This document shows, in pieces, positions 5,967 through 11,266 of a stretch of 11,266 nt of DNA. A program made the position numbers and the translations under genes. The stretch's first letter is position 1; each line of letters begins with the position of its first letter. The notes beneath the pieces were generated by a model, which worked only from the letters and a program-made list of their open reading frames with translations, made no database searches and was not told the origin of the DNA. Source of the DNA: Candidatus Roizmanbacteria bacterium CG_4_10_14_0_8_um_filter_33_9 (GTDB lineage Bacteria; Patescibacteriota; Microgenomatia; UBA1406; GWC2-37-13); NCBI GenBank assembly GCA_002785065.1, contig PFLI01000019.1, positions 1-11,266 on the forward strand, written 5' to 3'.

Positions 5967-6830
5967 TTATAATTCTCCCAATTTTTCTTTTTTTGTTACC
6001 TCTTCCTTAACCATGTTTAAAAAACGTTCTGTTGAGGAAAGTCTACGATGGCCGACGATTTTTGCAATATATTCGAGGGATGCGCCATTAAGAAGTTGTT
6101 GTGCAATAAATGTATTTCTCAGATCATTTACCGTTGCTTTTTCAATCCCTACTTCACGGAAGCACCTATTGATAATTTGTCTAATATTACGGATTAAAAT
6201 AGGCTTCCCACTTCTGGTAATAAAAAGATGGGGGTCTTTTGCTTCCGAGTCCCTCACCTTAATATATTCACCAAGAGCCTTTTTCGCTGATTTATTGAGG
6301 GGAATTTCTCGAGCAGGATTTTTACCATAAGGTCGGATCAAAAACGTATTGTCTTTAATATCCTCAAGGCACATGCTTGCAAGTTCCCCGATTCTTACCC
6401 CCGTTTGAAGAAGTGTTTCGATAAGGGCATAGGTGCGCGCATCGTCTTTGGCAAAGTCTCTTAGTGCGTGATACTCGAGCTTACTAAGTATCCGGGGCGC
6501 AGATTGAGTGTATTTTGGATGGGACACGTCAAGGGACGGATTATGGTTGATGGTAAGGCTATTCTTTAAAAAACGAAAAAAAGTTCTTACAGAATTCAGC
6601 TTACGTGAAGCAGACTTTTTTGTATAATTATCTTTTAGTAGTTTATTTATAAACCCCTCGACATCTTCCTTTTTTACCTCGCGAATGTCGGTTTTTTCAT
6701 TTGAAGATAGATATCCAACAAACTGTTCAAGGTCTTTTTTATATGCAACCGTAGTAAAATTGGATTTTTCCGTGTTCTTGAGGTGTGTAATAAAGTCTTG
6801 AATTAGTGTCCTAGGTATGAATTGTTCCAT
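5967..6830 (-). CDS. Tyrosine recombinase (XerC/D-like) lacking the catalytic Tyr
   Basis: A 287-residue protein, close to Xer length. The N-terminal SAM-like/core-binding domain spans about 5-92 and the catalytic domain about 110-287. Catalytic motifs align in order: GVRIGEL gives Arg146, YGKNPAREI gives Lys170, NDLRNTF gives Arg238, and VGHRRLS gives His261. Two positions are changed. The His of HxxR is Asn235. The nucleophilic tyrosine in the segment normally like STTQxYTH is Phe270 (SSTERFLNM, codon TTT). No tyrosine follows in the last 17 residues. The family normally resolves chromosome dimers or integrates mobile DNA. This copy is predicted to bind DNA but not form the phosphotyrosine link, unless it works with an active partner. 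AGGA precedes the ATG closely. Confidence 0.85.
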   Translation of the reverse strand: MEQFIPRTLIQDFITHLKNTEKSNFTTVAYKKDLEQFVGYLSSNEKTDIREVKKEDVEGFINKLLKDNYTKKSASRKLNSVRTFFRFLKNSLTINHNPSLDVSHPKYTQSAPRILSKLEYHALRDFAKDDARTYALIETLLQTGVRIGELASMCLEDIKDNTFLIRPYGKNPAREIPLNKSAKKALGEYIKVRDSEAKDPHLFITRSGKPILIRNIRQIINRCFREVGIEKATVNDLRNTFIAQQLLNGASLEYIAKIVGHRRLSSTERFLNMVKEEVTKKEKLGEL

Positions 6831-6840
6831 AACATCCTAT

Positions 6841-6869
6841 AATATAGCACACTATTCTAAGGAATGCAA
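6841..6869 (-). promoter_or_regulatory. Possible promoter of the recombinase gene
   Basis: On the minus strand, TTGCAT (6869-6864), a 17-bp spacer and an extended -10 TGC-TATATT (6849-6841) lie just before the start codon. The -35 box is poor; the extended -10 is good. The leader would be only a few bases before the AGGA. Confidence 0.4.
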
Positions 6870-6880
6870 GTGGACTTATT

Positions 6881-7609
6881 TTAGTATTTTTCAAAGAAAA
6901 CATTGCTCTTTTCTACTCCTAAAGAAAAAAGGTATGTTTTAAGAGAGTCAACAACTGTTCGTGAGCCACAAACATAGTATTCAAATTGATTTTTTCCTTG
7001 ACCCTTAAGGGTTGGACCTAGATAAAGTTCCATAACCACATTGATTCTTCCTGGAAAAAAAACAACCTCATTTTGAGCCTGTTTTAGAGTTTCCAGGGTT
7101 TCCCTTGATAGACATATATAATAGTCAAAAAGTGGGTTATTTTCCCTTATTTCCTTAAAATAATCTAAAAACCCCGCGTCTTCAATTGTTGGAACGCCCC
7201 AGAAAAGAGAACACCTCATACTCTTATAGGTTGAAAGAAAACTTCGAATAGGGGCAAGCCCTGTTCCCGTTGCAAGAAAAACTTTATGGGTCGGACTTTC
7301 TTGAAGGGAAAACAAGCCGGCGGGCCCAGACAGCGTGATGGTTTTACCAGGAAGAAGTTCTGACAAATAAACAGAGCCGATTCCACCCTCAACACGCTTA
7401 ACAAGGAGGTTAAACATTGATGTATCAAGCGGAGAACTTGCAATAGAGTAGAGCCTTTTGACAGCTCCCTGGGCTGTTGGGATTGTGGCTACGACATATT
7501 GTCCAGCCTTAAAATCAAGAGCATACTGTTTTCCATTCTCAAAGGTTAAAAAGAAAACTCCCGGAGAAATCTCCCTTTTATCTAATAATAAAGCGTTGAA
7601 TGTTGTCAT
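6881..7609 (-). CDS. Ferredoxin-NADP reductase-like FAD/NAD(P)-binding oxidoreductase
   Basis: A 242-residue FNR-superfamily flavoprotein. The FAD-binding barrel carries RLYSIASS (52-59, the RxYSxxS flavin motif) and GGIGSVYL (75-82). The NAD(P)-binding Rossmann domain has ATGTGLAP (113-120), FWGVP (136-140) and VCGSR (213-217), and the chain ends FFEKY, as FNR proteins do with an aromatic residue. It transfers electrons between NAD(P)H and a one-electron carrier. There is no [2Fe-2S] cysteine cluster (only three dispersed Cys), so it is neither PyrK nor a fused ferredoxin-reductase; the partner is not in this window. Its ATG overlaps the TGA of the upstream traG-like gene by 4 bp (ATGA), so translational coupling is likely. 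Confidence 0.88.
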   Translation of the reverse strand: MTTFNALLLDKREISPGVFFLTFENGKQYALDFKAGQYVVATIPTAQGAVKRLYSIASSPLDTSMFNLLVKRVEGGIGSVYLSELLPGKTITLSGPAGLFSLQESPTHKVFLATGTGLAPIRSFLSTYKSMRCSLFWGVPTIEDAGFLDYFKEIRENNPLFDYYICLSRETLETLKQAQNEVVFFPGRINVVMELYLGPTLKGQGKNQFEYYVCGSRTVVDSLKTYLFSLGVEKSNVFFEKY

Positions 7610-9948
7610 AGTTTTGATCGTTGAGTAACCTCTGCTTCAATTAATTCCTTTGGTTTTCCGTATTTAAGGCGAGACAGTTGAACGATCGCTTCAGCAATTT
7701 TATCATTAGCTTCGCCCTTGAGCTTGCCTATATCTTTGGTCATATCGATAGAGAAGGGCGGAACAGGTTCATTTCTTACAATTGTTTTCATATAGGCATG
7801 AAAACGCTCAATATTAATAAGGTCAGACTCTCCAAAAACCGGTTGAAATTCGCGTTGAATATATGATGCATCGGTTACTCCAACGCGAAAAGCTATCATT
7901 GTTCCTACGTTTCCAAAAACAGCATTTTTTATCTCCTCGTCCATTTGTCCGATAAATTGATTTGCAACCGTAAGCCCCAGGTGATATTTTCTTGCCTCAG
8001 ACAGAATTACAGCAAAATCAGGCGTAGCAAAGTTTTGGAACTCATCAACATAAAGATAAAAGTCCCGACGATCATCCTCAGGAATTTCTTGACGGCTCAT
8101 GGCAGACATTAAGATTTTTGGAATGATAACAAGACCTAGGAAGCTTGAGTTTTCTTCGCCTAGCTTTCCCTTTGAAAGATTAATAAGAAGAATTTTCCCC
8201 GTATCCATTACCTTTCTAAAGTCAAAAGACGACTTTGATTGTCCAATAATGTTTCGTATTGTTTTATTTGTGACAAACCTGCCAAACTTTGAAACAATAT
8301 AGTCTAGCACCTCGGATTTGTGAAAGTCGGATGTTTGAGCTATTTGATCTGTCCAGTATCGGCGGACAATGGGGTCTTGCACTTTTGGAAGAAGCTCTTG
8401 TACATATTTTTGATCAGTAAGCACCCGGACTATTTCAACAAATGTTGCTCCAGGCTCACACATAATGGTAAGCATGGCATTTCGAACGGCGTGTTCAAAG
8501 CGGGGGCCAATAATGCCGGTTCGTTGCGGATCGTATAGTTTATACATAAGATTGATGATCGCTGTTGTTATAAAATGTTTTTCTTCTTCTGTTTTAGCCT
8601 CAAGAAGATTGAGCCCCATTGGTCTTTCTGTGTCAGAGGGGTCAAAATAAATGACGTCTTCAGCCCGTTCGGGCGGTATAAATTTGAGAGTGTTGGTAAT
8701 TAAATCGCCGTGTGGATCAATAACACAGACCCCATACCCCGCCTTAATATCTTGCTTAATCATTTCCTTAAGTAGTTCAGACTTTCCCACGCCTGTTTTT
8801 CCAATAATATATGTGTGTCTCATGCGGTCAACAGGATTAATATTAATGGATCTTTTTGTTCCGCGATAATATCCAAAACCCATAAATGTGCCACCCGAAC
8901 TTGGTACATCTGCCGCAACAGGGGCAGTTTTAGCCTTTAACCATTGAATATGGGGTGTTTCTATCGTCTTGTTTGGAAGATGGAACATCGTTGCCAACTC
9001 ATCCGTTGAGAATACCGAAATGGAGCGGAAAAATCGAGGCTCAAATACAGGAAAAAATTTGTATATGAAATTTATCATAAAACCACTTTTAAACCATATG
9101 TGCGGTTTTTTTAGCGAATTGAGATCTGAGTTCATTTGAGAAAAGGCCGAGGAGATGTTACGAAGATGTATTCCTGCAATGTCTTTTGTTTTTGAGGAAA
9201 CCACATAACGTATTGTTGTTTCAAATCCAGGCCGAGAACACTTATCGTCAATTTTTTCAAGAATTTTTGGATCTGTTTTAAAGGTGGCTTTTTCTGGGTT
9301 GGCCTCGTTTTTTTTAGTTGATGAAACATATGATTTTCCCTGTTTTTTCCACTTTCCCTTTGAGGGTCGAATGAGAATTTGAAGAATTGCGCCGTCATCG
9401 TCGCCTATCTTGGATAGTGCAGAAGTTATGGATGCAAGCGGGTCGGTTGGAAGGTCTCGATATGTTTTAATAGGCAGGTATTGTTCATCTTTTTGTACAA
9501 GAGCCCCAAACACAACCTTACCGTCCTCGACAAAAATGTTGGGTTCATCTGTTTTTTTAATGTCTGCGGTTGGGTAATAAGCGTAAATTGTTTTTTCGAC
9601 GAGATCAACTATTTTTGAAGGAACCGAGACATAGAAACGTATATCAGACCTTTTTCCTACAATCTCAAACGCGATAGTGTCATCAACATCTAAGAAAGAA
9701 AAAAAACCACTTTTACCCAAGGAGGTAAAAGATGCAAACATCTGTTCTGCCGCATCAATTTTTATTTCATTTTCCTTTTGAAGTCGCAACTCCAGCGTTA
9801 TCATTTCAAGAGACATCTGCTCTCTTTTTTTTATTCGAAAATACAGGACAATGAGATAAATAAAAATAAAAGTAAATGTTCCAGCCACAAGCGAAGCAAT
9901 AAGAGCTATCCCAAGATTAATTGCCCTTTCAAGCATTGAGGGAAACAT
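7606..9948 (-). CDS. TraG/VirD4-like membrane-anchored DNA-translocation ATPase
   Basis: A 780-residue protein from the chosen ATG. A hydrophobic helix at about 13-37 anchors it to the membrane, followed by a basic, coiled stretch and a domain of about 300 residues unlike classic VirD4. The P-loop ATPase follows: Walker A GKTGVGKSE (about 383-391), IDPHGDL (about 411-417) and Walker B LYVDEFQNF (about 632-640). ANQF (about 662-665) is typical of type IV coupling proteins with a TraM-recognition-like region. Such ATPases move DNA or protein through type IV secretion or pilus machines. No other secretion genes are visible. The frame opens at a TTG (9999), but the ATG at 9948 has GGAG nine bases upstream and lies just after a good promoter. 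The ATG at 9963 is a weaker alternative. Confidence 0.85.
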   Translation of the reverse strand: MFPSMLERAINLGIALIASLVAGTFTFIFIYLIVLYFRIKKREQMSLEMITLELRLQKENEIKIDAAEQMFASFTSLGKSGFFSFLDVDDTIAFEIVGKRSDIRFYVSVPSKIVDLVEKTIYAYYPTADIKKTDEPNIFVEDGKVVFGALVQKDEQYLPIKTYRDLPTDPLASITSALSKIGDDDGAILQILIRPSKGKWKKQGKSYVSSTKKNEANPEKATFKTDPKILEKIDDKCSRPGFETTIRYVVSSKTKDIAGIHLRNISSAFSQMNSDLNSLKKPHIWFKSGFMINFIYKFFPVFEPRFFRSISVFSTDELATMFHLPNKTIETPHIQWLKAKTAPVAADVPSSGGTFMGFGYYRGTKRSININPVDRMRHTYIIGKTGVGKSELLKEMIKQDIKAGYGVCVIDPHGDLITNTLKFIPPERAEDVIYFDPSDTERPMGLNLLEAKTEEEKHFITTAIINLMYKLYDPQRTGIIGPRFEHAVRNAMLTIMCEPGATFVEIVRVLTDQKYVQELLPKVQDPIVRRYWTDQIAQTSDFHKSEVLDYIVSKFGRFVTNKTIRNIIGQSKSSFDFRKVMDTGKILLINLSKGKLGEENSSFLGLVIIPKILMSAMSRQEIPEDDRRDFYLYVDEFQNFATPDFAVILSEARKYHLGLTVANQFIGQMDEEIKNAVFGNVGTMIAFRVGVTDASYIQREFQPVFGESDLINIERFHAYMKTIVRNEPVPPFSIDMTKDIGKLKGEANDKIAEAIVQLSRLKYGKPKELIEAEVTQRSKL

Positions 9949-9957
9949 CGTATTTAT

Positions 9958-9961
9958 CTCC
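9958..9961 (-). promoter_or_regulatory. Ribosome binding site deciding the traG-like start
   Basis: GGAG on the minus strand ends nine bases before the ATG at 9948. The upstream TTG (9999) and ATG (9963) have no such sequence, so the later ATG is preferred. Confidence 0.6.
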
Positions 9962-9969
9962 ATAAAAAA

Positions 9970-9999
9970 AGTATATACTATATATATGTCTTGGTACAA
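9970..9999 (-). promoter_or_regulatory. Predicted promoter of the traG-like gene
   Basis: On the minus strand TTGTAC (9999-9994), an 18-bp spacer and TATACT (9975-9970) form a sigma-70-like promoter, with a start expected near 9963. The -10 lies in the palindrome AGTATATACT (9970-9979). The same TATACT is therefore present on the plus strand and could serve the divergent gene, although no matching plus-strand -35 is evident. Confidence 0.45.
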
Positions 10000-10032
10000 T
10001 CGATTTCATCATGCAAAGCAAAAGATACAAAT

Positions 10033-10038
10033 AGGAGG
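10033..10038 (+). promoter_or_regulatory. Strong Shine-Dalgarno (AGGAGG) deciding the start at 10046
   Basis: A full AGGAGG lies seven bases before the ATG at 10046. It is the strongest ribosome site in the window and argues against the in-frame ATG at 9986. Confidence 0.85.
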
Positions 10039-10045
10039 TTGGATA

Positions 10046-10420
10046 ATGATATATTTTATTCTGTCTGCCATTTTGCTATATAATGTGGTTTTGTCTCAAA
10101 TAATTTCACCCCTCTATGGCAAATTTATTCAAAATGAAAAAAACTCAGTTGGGCCAATTTTGAAGTCTATTCAGTCGCGCCCCGAATTTAATAAACTATA
10201 TTTGATATATAAAAACAAGTACGGGGTAAAAATAGAGTATGAGGTGTTTTCAGAGAAAAAAAAGGATGAACTTTTTGTATCCGATCTAGAAAAAATATTA
10301 GAACAAAATCTTCAGTCAAGAGACGTGAATTACAACCTCTCGCAGGTTTTGAAAAAAACAGGCGGTGATGGGGTCAGATATTTAATTCACGCAAAACAAA
10401 TTGACCCAGAGATTAATTGA
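10046..10420 (+). CDS. Small single-pass membrane protein, unknown function
   Basis: Not recognised. From the ATG preceded by AGGAGG it encodes 124 residues. Residues 2-20 form one hydrophobic helix (IYFILSAILLYNVVLSQII), likely an uncleaved N-terminal anchor with no lipobox. About 100 charged, Lys/Glu-rich residues follow that are predicted soluble, including the stretch EVFSEKKKDELFVSDLEKILEQ. No cysteine and no catalytic motif is apparent. The in-frame ATG at 9986 would add 20 basic residues, but would place translation over the promoter of the divergent traG-like gene. The shared upstream region with that gene hints at a common membrane context, but this is only positional. Coding status is supported by the ribosome site and the coherent helix. 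Confidence 0.72.
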   Translation: MIYFILSAILLYNVVLSQIISPLYGKFIQNEKNSVGPILKSIQSRPEFNKLYLIYKNKYGVKIEYEVFSEKKKDELFVSDLEKILEQNLQSRDVNYNLSQVLKKTGGDGVRYLIHAKQIDPEIN

Positions 10421-10495
10421 TATAAATTACAAAAATTTAAAATTTTAGATTTGCTTGTCCTGAGTTTACGAAGGAAGTTTTGAAATTTTAACAAT

Positions 10496-10795
10496 ATGTT
10501 AAAACAAGCCCACGTGTATATAAAAGGTGACGTAATAGGGGTTGGGTTTCGTGCCTGGACAAAAATCCAAGCAAAGTTTATTCCAGTAACAGGATGGGTT
10601 CGAAACAATTTTGAAAATCCCCATATTTTTGGAAAGTCGGGGGGGGTTGAGGCTATTTTTCAGGGAGAACCTGAAAAAATTGAGGAAATGCTGCAAAAAA
10701 TTAAAGCAGGTCCTTCTGTCTCGCGCGTTGATGACGTTGAGATTTTTTGGCAAGAACCAAAAGAAATTTTTGAGAAATTTGAAATAAGAAAGTAG
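10496..10795 (+). CDS. acyP: Acylphosphatase
   Basis: A 99-residue protein, slightly longer than the usual 90-92. It hydrolyses carboxyl-phosphate bonds such as acetyl phosphate or 1,3-bisphosphoglycerate in the cytosol. The signature KGDVIGVGFRAW (10-21) supplies the phosphate-binding Arg19. GWVRNN (33-38) supplies the catalytic Asn37, spaced 18 residues apart as in characterised members. GGVEAIFQGEPEKIEEML (about 49-66) matches the rest of the ferredoxin-like alpha/beta sandwich. The insertion ENPHIFGKSG (40-49), between the catalytic Asn and VEA, is longer than the usual short turn. There is no good Shine-Dalgarno at normal spacing (AAGGAAG lies 18 bases upstream). It follows the small membrane protein gene by 75 bp of A/T-rich sequence with no clear promoter. 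Confidence 0.93.
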   Translation: MLKQAHVYIKGDVIGVGFRAWTKIQAKFIPVTGWVRNNFENPHIFGKSGGVEAIFQGEPEKIEEMLQKIKAGPSVSRVDDVEIFWQEPKEIFEKFEIRK

Positions 10796-10905
10796 CAAGT
10801 CTATTAATCTTTCGGAAAAGGCAACCCTCTTTTAATAAATAAAGGCCTTAACCCTTCCTTAAAAATGTTTGATTTCGACCGCAGAGTTAGAATGCTTGTG
10901 GCTTC

Positions 10906-11241
10906 TTATAGATCTGTGGTTGAAATCGTTTTCCCAGCAATCCTTCTTTGTTCAATAGTTTCAGCCCATCCGAGTTTATTTTTCCACAAACACAAGACTT
11001 CTCTATCACCTTCTTTAAACTCAAAATTATGGACTCTAACAGGTTCATCGTTAACTAGTATAAGCATTGTGTTTGTTTTTATTCCATTACGTTGGCTAAA
11101 TTGATCAAAATATTGTGTCCCCATAAGGACAACATGTTTCTTATATAGGGTAAGAGGATCAACGTTTGGTTTGGGAAGCCATCCTCTATAAAATCTTTGT
11201 AGAGCAACCCAACGTCTAATAGGAAGAGGGAGTAGGCTCAT
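10906..11241 (-). CDS. Unrecognised protein, possibly 5'-partial and interrupted at its 3' end
   Basis: Not recognised. From the ATG at 11241 it encodes 111 residues of mixed composition with well-distributed Trp, Tyr and charged residues (for example RRWVALQRFYRGWLPKPN and LILVNDEPVRVHNFEF), which look like a real globular protein. No signal peptide or membrane helix is seen. The frame stays open to the right edge of the window, so the true start may lie beyond it; a TTG at 11256 is another option. After the TAA at 10906 the same frame remains open for 33 more codons, to a TAA at 10804. That would bring it within 8 bases of the convergent acylphosphatase. A nonsense mutation or a base error is possible. 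Confidence 0.6.
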   Translation of the reverse strand: MSLLPLPIRRWVALQRFYRGWLPKPNVDPLTLYKKHVVLMGTQYFDQFSQRNGIKTNTMLILVNDEPVRVHNFEFKEGDREVLCLWKNKLGWAETIEQRRIAGKTISTTDL

Positions 11242-11266
11242 AATTTTTTTATCCAACCTTTTTAGT

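Noticed and set aside
10499..10798. A 99-codon minus-strand frame opposite the acylphosphatase
   Set aside because: The plus-strand frame has complete acylphosphatase motifs; the opposite frame has no recognisable features and is low-complexity Phe/Asn/Leu-rich.
10842..10849. AAGGCCTT palindrome between the convergent acylphosphatase and unknown genes, as a terminator or site
   Set aside because: An 8-bp palindrome without a loop or T tract cannot form a terminator, and one copy is not evidence of a regulatory site.
10865..11104. A 79-codon plus-strand frame near the right end
   Set aside because: It overlaps the more protein-like minus-strand frame, has no ribosome site, and its composition looks like a shadow.
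1..11266. Alternative genetic code with UGA as a sense codon, as in some CPR lineages
   Set aside because: UGA ends dnaN and the traG-like gene at the expected C-termini, and no family gene needs an in-frame UGA.

Overview
The window looks like a chromosomal replication-origin region from a small, AT-rich bacterial genome, most plausibly a Candidate Phyla Radiation (Patescibacteria) member. The evidence is the compact gene packing with very short or zero intergenic gaps, the lack of Shine-Dalgarno sequences before several core genes, and the CPR-style gene set: ComF, AI-2E transporter, a lone membrane-anchored TraG/VirD4-like ATPase and an acylphosphatase. UGA is used as a normal stop (dnaN, traG-like gene), so the genetic code looks standard. 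The taxonomic call is an inference; no rRNA is present.

Left end (1-311): an unusual tRNA locus on the minus strand. A well-formed tRNA-Pro(UGG) at 155-228 sits inside what reads as a second, broken-up tRNA-Pro (55-299). The outer copy is collinear with the inner one over all 74 positions, but is split into four blocks by three inserts. The middle insert carries the complete inner tRNA. Each insert begins with the same TTTACAC leader and can form a stem-loop. The inner tRNA is also flanked by arms that extend its acceptor stem to a perfect 20-bp inverted repeat. This is the most unusual structure in the window.

312-3355 (minus): a likely co-directional cluster of comF, an AI-2E-family transporter and a HemY-like FAD oxidoreductase, reading away from the origin toward the tRNA locus.

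3356-5966 (plus): dnaA and dnaN with a two-part origin architecture. Two perfect-consensus DnaA boxes overlie a good dnaA promoter. A third perfect DnaA box lies in the dnaA-dnaN gap, followed by a textbook DnaA-trio (four GAT and two AAT trinucleotides on the lower strand), leading directly into dnaN.

5967-9948 (minus): a traG/virD4-like ATPase overlaps an FAD/NAD(P) reductase by 4 bp. Next comes a tyrosine recombinase of Xer type in which the nucleophilic Tyr is Phe and the His of the HxxR motif is Asn. Its stop codon abuts the dnaN stop with no spacer.

10046-11266: a small single-pass membrane protein with a strong AGGAGG ribosome site, divergent from the traG-like gene; an acylphosphatase; and, convergent to it, an unrecognised protein that may run past the right edge and whose frame stays open beyond its stop.
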